This document shows positions 24,301 to 36,300 of a stretch of DNA of 64,000 nt, one piece after another; position 1 is the stretch's first letter; every line of letters starts with the position of its first letter. A program made the position numbers and the translations under genes. The notes beneath the pieces were generated by a model. That model saw only the letters and a program-made list of their open reading frames with translations, searched no databases and was not told the DNA's origin. Source of the stretch: Cydia pomonella (Eukaryota; Arthropoda; Insecta; Lepidoptera; Tortricidae); the NCBI RefSeq assembly GCF_033807575.1, contig NC_084715.1, positions 11,333,349 to 11,397,348 of the forward strand, in the 5' to 3' direction.

Positions 24301-27300
24301 GAGAATACCATGTTCATAGAGCAATTTTACCCACAGATCTCGGGTGTCATACATTCAGCCGCCTTAAGATAAGCGAAGCAGATTAAGGCTCCTCTGGCCC
24401 AGGAGTTGAGGTGCAGAGAGAGTGAGGATGAAGAGTCCCTTATGGGATATGAAGGTATGTATGCGATGCATTCTATACCCCAATAGATCCCCCTAATATA
24501 ATATATATATAAGTTGCCGCCTTTCCCCTCTTTACGGTCTCATTTATATATCGTAGGCGGCTAGGGGAGAGGCGGCCACAATGGTGGTTAATGCTGGGAT
24601 TCAGCAGTTAAAGAACCAAGGCTTTGTTGAGAATAAATAATATAAAGAATGCAAAGCATACATCTTCACTATAGGCATATATGTTTACTATCGGAAATCA
24701 TAGATGGCGCTAACAGTAGCGAAAACTGCGAGGTTTTATATTTTATGTGTACATTTTAAGGTGTTTTCTTATTACATCTGGTTCGATATTAATTTAGGCT
24801 TGTTTAAATAAAGAGGCTGGCATTAATATTCATCAATTGAAGATATTTTGAGTTAATAAGTCATGTTTTTATATACGTGAACGGCAGAACATCAACATTG
24901 TACGGAGCCAACATGAAGAAATTACATCGCGGTGACCGGAAGCAGTCACACGACATTTTCATAATGGATGTATTTTAATTTCAAATTAGAATGGAGTCGC
25001 AAATTAGTAAAAGAATAAACAAAGATGAATAAAAAAGGGATTGGTGCATTTGTCTATATTTATCAATTATGATATTTATTACTTTAAATTAAGTGATACA
25101 CTATTGTGTAATAATGCCTTCGAGTTACCAACGTAACCGGAAAAATAGGCGGCGCGAACCGCCTAGAACAAGATGGCAGGTGTTGCCACACTAGGAAGAT
25201 TATCCACCAAATCGCGGAAAATGTGCGGATTATCGGGATTCTCAAGAAAATTAAAGAAGAAAGAAAAATTATGTCGCTAAGCTGATTCAACATAGAAAAG
25301 TTATACGATAACCAATTTCCAATAAGACGCTTCAGTAGGTACGTCATAGCAAAGCGTACTTAGATATAAGTAGAAGATTTACTTTATTTTATTATACATT
25401 AGTTGTTAGAGTTGTGGATTTAATATGATTATAATAAGTAAACGTATGCGAGTCAGAATAACTAATAAGCATCTTATAAGAAACGTACGTGTAGTAGATA
25501 AGAGTTTGTATGAGTAAGCACTCTACATTTTACCTTTTATATTTACGTTATACTTTAGAACTTAAGTAGTTTTAAGAACACAAGGATGCAATCATTTATA
25601 CGGAATCAACATAAAGAAGAAAGAAATTTGTTAAAGGCCCTAAATTCATTTCATATTTATCGAAATTTATGGGGTTTGAGTTGACTTTGGCAACACTGAC
25701 TGTTGCAAAGTGAACGTTCCACCATTTTGAATCGTTGGCGGTTGGCGGAAGATCTCCAAGCAGACGCGAGTTCCCCGGGAAGGTTCCTCAAATTATGCTG
25801 GTAAATATTGAGAATATTATAATTTAAAGGGCACCAACAAAGGGATAAGCGTGTAGATAGGCAAGATTGTGAAAAACTACGTATTTACTTCATAGGTACA
25901 GTGAACTCGCCGCCGCCAACCACACCGGACAAGACAACTCGGATTTGACGAAAACCCCCCTGATTAGACCTGCTATCGGACTAGACTATTTCTCGGTAAG
26001 TTTTTAAACATTTACTTCACAGTGACAGAGCTCTATTCTGTAAAACAAATGCGCGCGACGAAAATTATTTCATAGCAAGCGATCCGACAGCATGGCGGCC
26101 ATGATCATTTGGGTTTCTAACAAGAAAAGGAATCCGTTTTTAACTAAGTATCCTTCCGTATGTATGAATTATGAATCGATTTCGTCTCCTACTTTATTGA
26201 AATAATTTCACTTTCTAGAAGTTGATAGTTGGGGACGACCGTAGACAAGAGTCAACCCTATTGTTTAGGTAACACGGCTCATATTAGTACGACTCAGTTT
26301 TAGAAATATCTAGAATTTTCCAAACAAGAGGCGACCCTTAGTAATTTTCCAAGCTTACTATAGGCCTTCTGGAATGTTATCTCGGGTTCCCTAGTTAGAT
26401 AGTTTGGTATTATTACGCTACCTTATTTAAACTAAGAAAGACAATTTATTTCTTTGTGAATTGATTTACGGCGTATGTACAAAGGATTTAATTGAGTAAG
26501 TAAACGTTAAGTAAGAAGTATAATTATATACAATATTATGTATATAGGCCTAAAGGGAACTTATACCTGATTTATTTTACATGCATTCCATATTGAAGTC
26601 CATGATTATATTATACGAAAGCAATTGTGGTGTGTATGTGTATATATAAGTTAACATCTTCTTTCCAGATTTATTGTGGTGACTTTTATGTGCAATTAGA
26701 CTCATTAGATAAGTGATTCTTTGAAGTGTTCAAATAAATAAAATTAAAATGATTACTAAATAAATAAACCAAGCAAGTGAAATAAAATTAAAATTATTAC
26801 TAAATAAATAAACCAAACAAGTGAAATAAAAATAAAATAATCATTAAATAGATCAATAAAACAAGTGAAATGGAAATAAAGTATTAATTTTCGTTGTGCT
26901 ACGAGTGAGCTTGAATCAGAGACACCAACATTAGAGGTTGTGTTGTGGCAACAGTGTATAAACGTCAACATCACTTACTGACGTCGATGACGCTTGTATT
27001 GGTGTAACCTATAAATTATAAAGATAAAACTAGACACATTTATATGTAGGTGTGTATGTTATGTTGCCTTCCATCCTTGTTTTACTCCCTCTCATGATAT
27101 TTAAATGAAACATCGGATTATAATTGGGTCAATGGTTTCATTCATGTAATTTAATTGACTTTGATTTTTATTCTTTTTTGGTTTCAAATTTGAAAGGATT
27201 TTAGAGATCATTAGTTAAATTTAGATTTCAATATTTTGAGATCATTAAAATAAATAATAAAAATAATTTAAAATTAAACAACCTAAAGTAGTATGAAACA

Positions 27301-30300
27301 TAGTTACTGCAAGGCAGTATTAATTAAGCGTAATCATTTCATACATAAGCAAATAAATAGGACTTTAGGTTAAATGGGTTTATTTCTATACGTTACAGGA
27401 TTAAACAAGAAAAGAGCTTATACAAACAACATAATGGACGATTTGCTTTTAAGAAGGCTTAGGCTCATTAACGACAAACTCACCACAGACATAGAAGTTA
27501 TTCCTGTTACCATTAATTCAGAGAACTTAGGGCAGGCTCAAATTACTTACAGTAAATTAGATGCATCTCTGAAAAGACTTGACAACGACTTGATGGAGTA
27601 CTTTCGCTTGGCTTCGACACCTGCTTCTGATGAAATATGTTTACTGAGTGGATTGCAACTTCAAGCAGAGGAGACTTTGGCTGAACTTAAAGTGAAGATC
27701 GATCAAATAACTTTGAAAAGCAACGCTACAGAGAAACCTCCGGAAGCGAATGCCTCGTGCCGACTCCCTAAACTTCAGCTGCCGGTGTATAGTGGAGACG
27801 TGCTCTTTTGGTGTGAGTTCTGGGACTCCTTCAAGAGCAACATTGATTCAAGAAATCTGCCTGATGTTGACAAGCTCTCCTATCTTAAAGCCTCGGTGAC
27901 GGGAGATGCCAAGAAAGCCATAGATGGTCTGTCAACTACTAATGCTAATTATAGAATAGCCATATCGATCCTAAAGGAGCGTTTCGGCAAGACCTCTCAT
28001 CTCATTGACGCGCATTATGCAACACTATATAAGGTTAAGATGGCCAAAAGCACCGCTGAAGACTGTAGAAAGACATTCAACGAAGTTGAACGAAATCTCA
28101 AAATTTTGGAATCATTAGGTGAAAACATCAATCACAATCATCTTCGTTTTATGTTGCTGGAGAAATTTCCACCCGATCTAGTTTACGAAATTAAGCTGAA
28201 GGTTAATGATGATTCTATACAAGAAATCAGGAACCAATTAGATAGAATTATTACCGCAAAAGAGGATGCTGAAAGGATTTCAGGAAGAAAACGCACGCAT
28301 GAAGCAGAAGATAGTACAGTCGGAACTCTACATATAAATGTGAAACGTGCAAGAAGCGCATATCCACCCAAACAGCAACAAGGTACCCCTAAGAAACAAA
28401 ATCCTCAAGGAGGTTTTGATAGAAGACCGGAAAGGAAGAATAAGTTTGATAGTATTAATAAACCCAATAAATGGAACAGACCAAAACAAACTCCGACTTC
28501 TAACAAGGATCAACCAGAACCTCAGCAGGGCTCTTCGAAGGGGAGAACAGCGTGGACATGCATCTTTTGCAAAGGTGATCATTACAATGATAAGTGCTCT
28601 GAAGCTACTACCTTAGCAGAAAGAAAGAAACGACTTGGAAAGAAATGCTTCATGTGTTTGAAGTTAGGCCACTTTATAAAAGACTGCAAGAACAAACGTA
28701 AGTGTAGCATTTGCTGTAGTGAGACACCGCATAACAGAGCTTTATGCCATTTAAATTTTCAGAAGAATACTGCAATGAAGAAACAGTCCTGACGGTTCTA
28801 GGAAAGGGATTCACTACTCTTCAAACTTCTGTTGTTAGGGCTAACCCCCTAGATAATAAAAATAAACAATATAAATATAGACTTCTTTTAGATCCAGGCT
28901 CTCAGCGCTCCTACGTCACATTTCAAACTGCCAAGGAATTGAAGCTTCCCATTGAAGAGGAAAGTCATTTAACTATATTTACCTTCGGTGAAGATCCTCC
29001 TAAAGAAATACATAGTCCAATAGTTACTTTACAATTGCTGTCAAGGACAAATAAGAAGATAGTTATACAAGCCAACTGCGTTGAACGTATTTCAAGAGGA
29101 TACATACCCACTGTCAAGTTGAAGGACTTACCGGAGTCATATATACTAGCGGATGACGGCTCGCTAAGCGGACAGGTGCAGATTCTGGTTGGAAACGAGT
29201 ACTACTTCAACCTAATTTACGAGAAGAAAATACAATTGGGTAGTAACCTGTTCCTGGTCGATTCTGCCCTTGGTTGGATAATAAGTGGTAGAACAGAACC
29301 ACAGCTTAGTGACGAGCCCTATGTAGTGACTTACGCTCAGACTTGTATAGAAACGAAGCTTCATCAACCTGACCCACCCCTTTGTGATGGAGACATAAAG
29401 AGCCTCTGGGAACTAGAATGTATAGGTATTAGTGATTCACCGAAAGCAACTAGAGAAGAAGAAGCAATCAAGTATTTTAATAATACCACTCTAAAATTAA
29501 ATAATCGTTACACGGTAAGCTGGCCGTGGATAACTTACCCACCGGACTTACCCAATAATTATGGAATGGCTTTTGGTCGCTTATCAAGCTTATTGAAGCG
29601 TATGGATCAAGGCACGTTGTTATCATACGATGATACGTTTAAACAACAATTAGATAAGGGTATAATAGAAGTTGTACTTGCTTCAAGAACGTCAACGGAT
29701 AACGTAGTTCACTACCTACCCTTCCATGGAGTATGCCATCGAGGGAAACCTATGAGAATAGTTTATGATGCTAGCTCCAAGAGCAGCAAAGACACCAAGA
29801 GTCTGAACGAATGTTTATACAGAGGACCACTCATGTTAGAAGACCTCACAGGTTACTCATTAAATTTAGAACTCATCAGATAGGACTAACCTCGGATATT
29901 GAAAAGGCGCGTTCTTACAGATGGCGTTACACGAAAAGGATCGTGACGTAACCAGATTCCTGTGGCTCAAAGATACCTCTAAACCGATATCTCAAGACAA
30001 CCTATTACACCTTAGGTTTTGTAGAGTTCCATTTGGCGTCATTCGTCACCGTTTTTGCTTAATGCAACAATCAAACACCACCTGTCTAGTGCGGAACATC
30101 AACAAGTCAGACTAAAAGCAAATGACATATATGTGGACAACTTTGTTTCGGGTTCCAGCACTACAGATGAAGCGATGGAGCTCTACAGAAATCTAAAAGG
30201 ATCTTTTCAAGATATTTCAATGTCACTCAGGGATTGGAGCTCAAATTCTCGAGAATTTATGAAGAAAGTTTCTGATACATGTAAAGAAGATAAAGTAAAG

Positions 30301-33300
30301 GTACTTGGTTTAGAATGGGACATTAAGAAAGATACTCTTCAGTTGAAACCTAACTTGCAAGAGGAAGCAGTCACAAAAAGAGGAATACTGAAGACTATTG
30401 CATCAATCTATGATCCATGTGGTTATGCCGTGCCCTATACTCTATCATCTAAACTCTTTCTACAAGGACTCTGGAAGGCTGGAGTGTCGTGGGACTCGCC
30501 ATTGTCAAGCGAACTAACAGAAAAGTGGAACGTCATCAGACAGAACTTAGAAGCCATTAGGGAAGTGTCAGTGAACAGATGCTACATGAAGACACCAGTG
30601 GGAAAAGGCTACCAACTACACTGTTTCACTGACGCCTCCCTACAGGCTTATGCAGCATCAGTCTTTTTAGTTTGCGGCTCGGGGAAAAGCTTCATCATTG
30701 GTAAATCCCGTTTAATACCAAGTAAAGATCAGGAGTGTCTCAAGATACCCCGTCTTGAACTATTAGGAGTACTGATTGGCAGTAGATTGATAAAGTTCGT
30801 TCTTAAATTCTTCCAGCAGAAGATAGCAAGGCAAGTCTTGTGGACCGACAGCCAGATAGTCATAGAATGGTGTAAATCTGACAAACTATTACCACCTTTC
30901 GTTGCCAGGAGGATAGAAGAGATCAGAACAAATAAAGATCTGGAAATCAGATACCTTCCAACAGACCTAAACCCAGCAGACGTGGGCACCAGACCCACCT
31001 GTTCGAGAGAGGACGGGGAGAAATGGCTGAGTGGTCCACAATTTATAGTAGAAGATCCGAAGACGTGGCCAACTACATCCGGCAGTGGACCCACCAGTTC
31101 TCTCTTGACTGGGGAGGGTCTTGGGATCCAAGAAGATGAAGAACTGATGGAAATAGATGATCCAGATATACCTAATGTTAACCCGGTGGAAACGGAAGAT
31201 GGCACAACTGCAAAAGAGATAATAAATCAAGAGAATGGTCAGATGCCAGACAATAAGTTTCAAAAATTGAAAGAAATTCAATCAGAGTATTTTCCTCTAG
31301 AAGTAGAGGGAAAAGTAACTAGTTTAAGTTTGAATTTAGGCATATTTAAAGATATAGATGAGTTACTGAGGTGCAAAGGTCGTATGAAACACACAAACTG
31401 GTCATTTGACAAACGCTATCCTATACTTATTCCAAAAAATTCAGATTTCACCAACGAAATTATAATAAAGACTCATCAAGAAAATAAACATGTTGGAGTG
31501 AGTCACACGTTAGACAAGATAAGGGAAACATACTGGATTCCACAAGGAAGAAGCCAAGTTCAAAGGATCCTGAAGAAATGCCCTGAATGTATGAGACATG
31601 ACGGAGGGCCATATAGACTACCGGAAACTCCTGCTTTACCGAAAGAGAGAGTCAACTATAGTTCTCCATTTACATACGTTGGTACCGACTACCTGGGACC
31701 ACTTCTAGTTAACAATGGGAATGGCAATTGCAAAAGGTGGATTAGCCTATATACATGTTGGCTGTAAGAGCCATTCACCTAGAAGTTGTAAACGACCTAA
31801 CAGCGGAAGAAGGTTTATTGGCCTTACGCAGGATGATTTCAGCAAGAGGAGTGCCTATCTTGATAACCTCTGACAACGCAGCTCACTTTAAGTTACTCTC
31901 GGAGATTCTTCAGAATCCATACTGCGTAGATAAAGAAATAAAATGGAAATTTATACCACAGTTAGCACCATGGCATGGAGGATTCTACGAGAGATTAGTC
32001 GGATTGGTTAAGAACTGTATGAAGAAAACTTTACAGAAACATTTATTGAATGACAGCCAGCTGGTTACAGTGGTTAAAGAAATAGAAGCGTTCTTAACAC
32101 AAGACCTTTAACTTACGTGGACTCGGAGCCTGATCATGTATTAAAACCTTCAGATTTTCTTACCATGGGAAAATGTATCATTATGGAAACGTCAGGAAAG
32201 GATCCTACTACGTCACAAGGAACGGTGACTAAAGACAATTTAATTAAAGGTTGGAAGAAAGCACAGATAATTCTAAGAGAATTTAAAGAGATGTTCGAGA
32301 ACCGGTATCTCCTAAATTTGAGAGAAAGATATTCCCACCATCCTAAAGCACCTAGGGTAATATCCAAGTTGGCTCCAAAGATAGGTCAAATCGTGCAGAT
32401 CAAAGGTGACACGAAGAACAGAGTCAATTGGAAAGTTGGGAAAATAGTATCTTTAAGAAAAGGTGCCGACGGTTTATGTAGGGTTGCCACGGTACGAGTA
32501 GGAGATACAGAGTATACAAGATCTATCGCGCATCTCTACCCGTTAGAGATCGAAGATGGAGAAGAACCGTGTAAACAAACATCATCTTACGACGAAAGCG
32601 CAGAAGAACCTCTGCAACTTCCTAATCTACCCCGTTCGTCACGCAGAGATGACATGACGGTGGATTCCGTCAACGATGTTGCCGAATCCGAGTCTCTTTC
32701 TGAGCAAAGATGCACGCAAGCAGTCAGAGATAAGCCAGAAGAAGAAGTACAACCTTATGCCTCGCCAGTAGAGGGAAGGAGTTCCTCTCAACGAATCCTA
32801 GAGCCTATGTATAGTGAGTCAAACGAGCCTAAGCCTAAGTCTATGTCCGAACCAGAACCGTTCGCGGTCGTCGACCTCGAATCTTACGAGCACACTAAGC
32901 CAGAATCACACAACCTGGAGGAGGTTACGCTAGGCAACGAGTCAAGACCTAAGAGAGCCGCAGCTCTTCGAGCCCTTGAGAAGATCAAAGAATGGACCAG
33001 CAATCTAGTCGCCCTATTCCTGCCTGTGTTGGGGAGTGTCGCGACGGACGCGAAAATCCGATGCCACAATACTAATTCACCTGCGGCAACACCGAACAGC
33101 GCCCTCTATGTGGAACTGTGGTAAGTTAACCAACGTAGTAAGTTGGTGAAGCTAGATTCAGTATGGCGCGAAACGCGCTAGTTCTATAAAATGTGATATA
33201 AAGTGAGGAAGCCTACAGCTGTCCGGAATCATCTAAAGCTAAGTATTTTATTTACTTGGTGAAAGCTCGCAGTAGTGGTATGGTTTCTCTGTGCGATTAT

Positions 33301-36300
33301 CTCCTTTATTCCTTTCTGGTTCGAGCTTGCCACGTGACCTTGAAGTGGAAGCTATTGGGAGCCCATCTTAGGTAAGGCGGACTAGGGACTTATGATTTTG
33401 TAGGAGTCTGCGGCTTCGGCCGCAGATCCTCCTATATCAATGTGTAAGAGAATGGCAGGTTTAGCTGCTAGATGCTCCCCGTAAGGGGGCGGCTACTATA
33501 GAGAAAGGCGTTAGGAGTTCTGTGGCTTCGGCTGCTAGGTTCTCCTTTATCCCCGTGTAGGAGTAAGGTGGCTCCGGCCGCTAGTTACTCCTTTATCAGC
33601 ACGCAAGGGGCAGCTTCGGCTGTGGTACGCCCCCTTGAAACCAGAGAAAGGCGTTAGGAGTTCTGTGGCTTCGGCTGCTAGGTTCTCCTTTATCCCCGTG
33701 TAGGAGTAAGGTGGCTTCGGCCGCTAGTTACTCCTTTATCAGCACGCAAGGGGCAGCTTCGGCTGCGGTACGCCCCCTTGACTATACAGCTACTTAGGTA
33801 GTTGGCTTTGTGTAACCTACATCCGGCCGGGTAAGATGGGGCTCACTAGTAAGATATATAGATTTATGTGTGGAGGTTAATGGTTTGGAGAATACCATGT
33901 TCATAGAGCAATTTTACCCACAGATCTCGGGTGTCATACATTCAGCCGCCTTAAGATAAGCGAAGCAGATTAAGGCTCCTCTGGCCCAGGAGTTGAGGTG
34001 CAGAGAGAGTGAGGATGAAGAGTCCCTTATGGGATATGAAGGTATGTATGCGATGCATTCTATACCCCAATAGATCCCCCTAATATAATATATATATAAG
34101 TTGCCGCCTTTCCCCTCTTTACGGTCTCATTTATATATCGTAGGCGGCTAGGGGAGAGGCGGCCACACATAGTTATTACATTTAAATTATAGAAACGCAT
34201 GGCACCCTGAAAAGGGTATTGCAAGTATTCTTATAGCTAGCTAGGACTAAAGTTATTATTAAATATAGTAGTACCCATTTATGAACATTATTTTTAAATA
34301 CACATAAGTATAATATATTATAATTATTATTTTACTTAACCTATGGAGGAGATCATAGTTAGTTTGTTTTTATATTTATGTTATATATACCTACTAAGTA
34401 CTACTTATAATTAATATTTCTTATTATATAAAATTATCTCCCATAAATTCTTGGGTAGAGTAATATGCTTTCTCTATTAAAAAGGATTTTAGTTTTGATA
34501 TGAACGGGTTTAATTGTTTTATGTTTCTTATTGTGTTGGGCAGTTTGTTGTACACTTGTATTGCCCTGAAATACGGGCCTTTTTTGTACATTTCTAAGAT
34601 TGGTTCCGGGGGGATGAGTTTATTATTTCGGCGTGCGCTTTTACAGTATTTAAATAGTTCGGTATTTTTTCTGACAAAAATTGAGATTTCTAATATGTAT
34701 AGGCCGGGTAGAGTCAAGATTTTAAGGCTTGTGAAATATGGTTTGCAGCTGTCTGTTTGTTGTATGTTTGTTAATATACGGACACATTTTTTTTGAGCTA
34801 TAAGTAGATCGTGTGTATCATTGCTATGGCCCCATAAGATAATGCCATAGCGTAACCAGGCTTGAGCGTAGGAATAAACAAGGGTGACGTAGAGTTCTAC
34901 ACTAATAAATGAATGGTTCCTGTAATTTGTGAGTAACAACATTCATTAATAAAATATTTAACATAAATTGAATACTGGGAATGTTCATTTTTAATTTTAA
35001 ATATTAAGTTCTAATTTATCACACTCATTTTTTTTTTTTTTTTTTTTTAATTTATCACACTCATTTAAATAAATTTAATCTGATCCGCGCTGGATCGGAA
35101 CAGGTGGCGTTTTCTCGTTTCGGAGGCCAAGATTCTTTTTGGATCGCTGAGCCTAAGCAGTTAGTTGGTTAGTTTTAATTTAAATAATTAAGACGCAGAG
35201 AAGATTATAGCCCTTATTTCATTGCAATAAGGTTTATTATTTATAAGCTTTTTTATTTTAGATTAACTCTTTGAATGCGGCGCCTTTCGTGTGCGGCGCG
35301 TCATCGTGCACGATGTCGAAATGCACGATGGTTGATATTGGGCACGCACGCACGGGTACAGCGCGTCAGTTGACGTCTTCGGCGGTCAAAGGTAAAAAAA
35401 GTTTTAGTCGTAAGTACAGTCACCTACAATAATATGTTACACAACGAAGGCCGCAAAAATATCTGACACGGTCTTATTTGTAAAGCCATAAGAGCGTGTC
35501 ACATATTTTTGCGCCCTTCGAAGAGTAACATATTATTGCAAGAGACTGTACAACAAATATTACTAACAAGCTAATGAATATAAAGAACATACCACAGGTA
35601 GTATAATTTGAACTGGGACTAGCGGCACGGCCAATAACGCCATGTCTTCTCTCGGCACACCAGCCTCTACTAATTTGAGACCGGAAACTGCGTCACTGGC
35701 ACAAAAACCAAGCTGAAAGATAGAGCTTACAGTTAATAGCTAAAACAGATAATTTATGTAAACCATTGATGTTTTACTATGATTAGTTTTAATACGCACA
35801 CAGGGACACTTTACTTTAGTGGCGTTGCATCAAACATATCCACTAGACAACCTGGAGCTAATTTAGTTTGCGTTGTCTTAGAAACTCGTAGGATAAGGTA
35901 CTCTGAATCGAGTTCTATGGCAGCCCCCCGCATTTACACAATTTAGTTTGTTATGAATTAAACAAAAATCGTAAACATTAAAAAAATATAGACTTGATCG
36001 GACTTGAACAAATATCAATAAGATATATACTTTAGTGATCGTAGACTGGACAAGGGGTATTGATATCAGTCTTAGTCCCATTGAGTCGATTATTCTTTAA
36101 TGTTTCTGATATTTGTTTGATGTGTTGATCAAGTATTTCTAGTCATAGTCATAGTATATTTATTCATGAACAATACAGAATTGTGTTTGAATATACATGA
36201 AGTGAAAAACATAAGAAAAACAACAAAAACGTTGTTATTCTGTCCCATGCCAGGGGCAACAGTAGAACAGTTTGTTAGAAGAACTATTGTACTGTTCTAG

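Larger units (their letters stand above)
23448..34167 (+). mobile_element. BEL/Pao LTR retrotransposon, full length with both LTRs
   Basis: The element is 10,720 bases long, bounded by 1.13 kb LTRs that start with TGTCGCGACG and end with GGCGGCCACA. It is flanked by the 5-base target duplication CATAG (23443-23447 and 34168-34172), the duplication length usual for BEL/Pao. The order of domains is Gag with zinc knuckles, aspartic protease, reverse transcriptase, RNase H, integrase and the C-terminal DUF5641 segment, which is the BEL/Pao order. The LTRs differ at only about four places by my reading, so insertion is recent, but the pol part is broken by several frame changes. The element lies in SLC33A1 intron 4 in the opposite orientation to the host gene. 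There is no envelope gene. Confidence 0.95.

Noticed and set aside
30729..31281. Minus-strand open frames of 158 and 104 codons in the BEL/Pao element
   Set aside because: They are antisense to RNase H and integrase sequence and have no independent signals.
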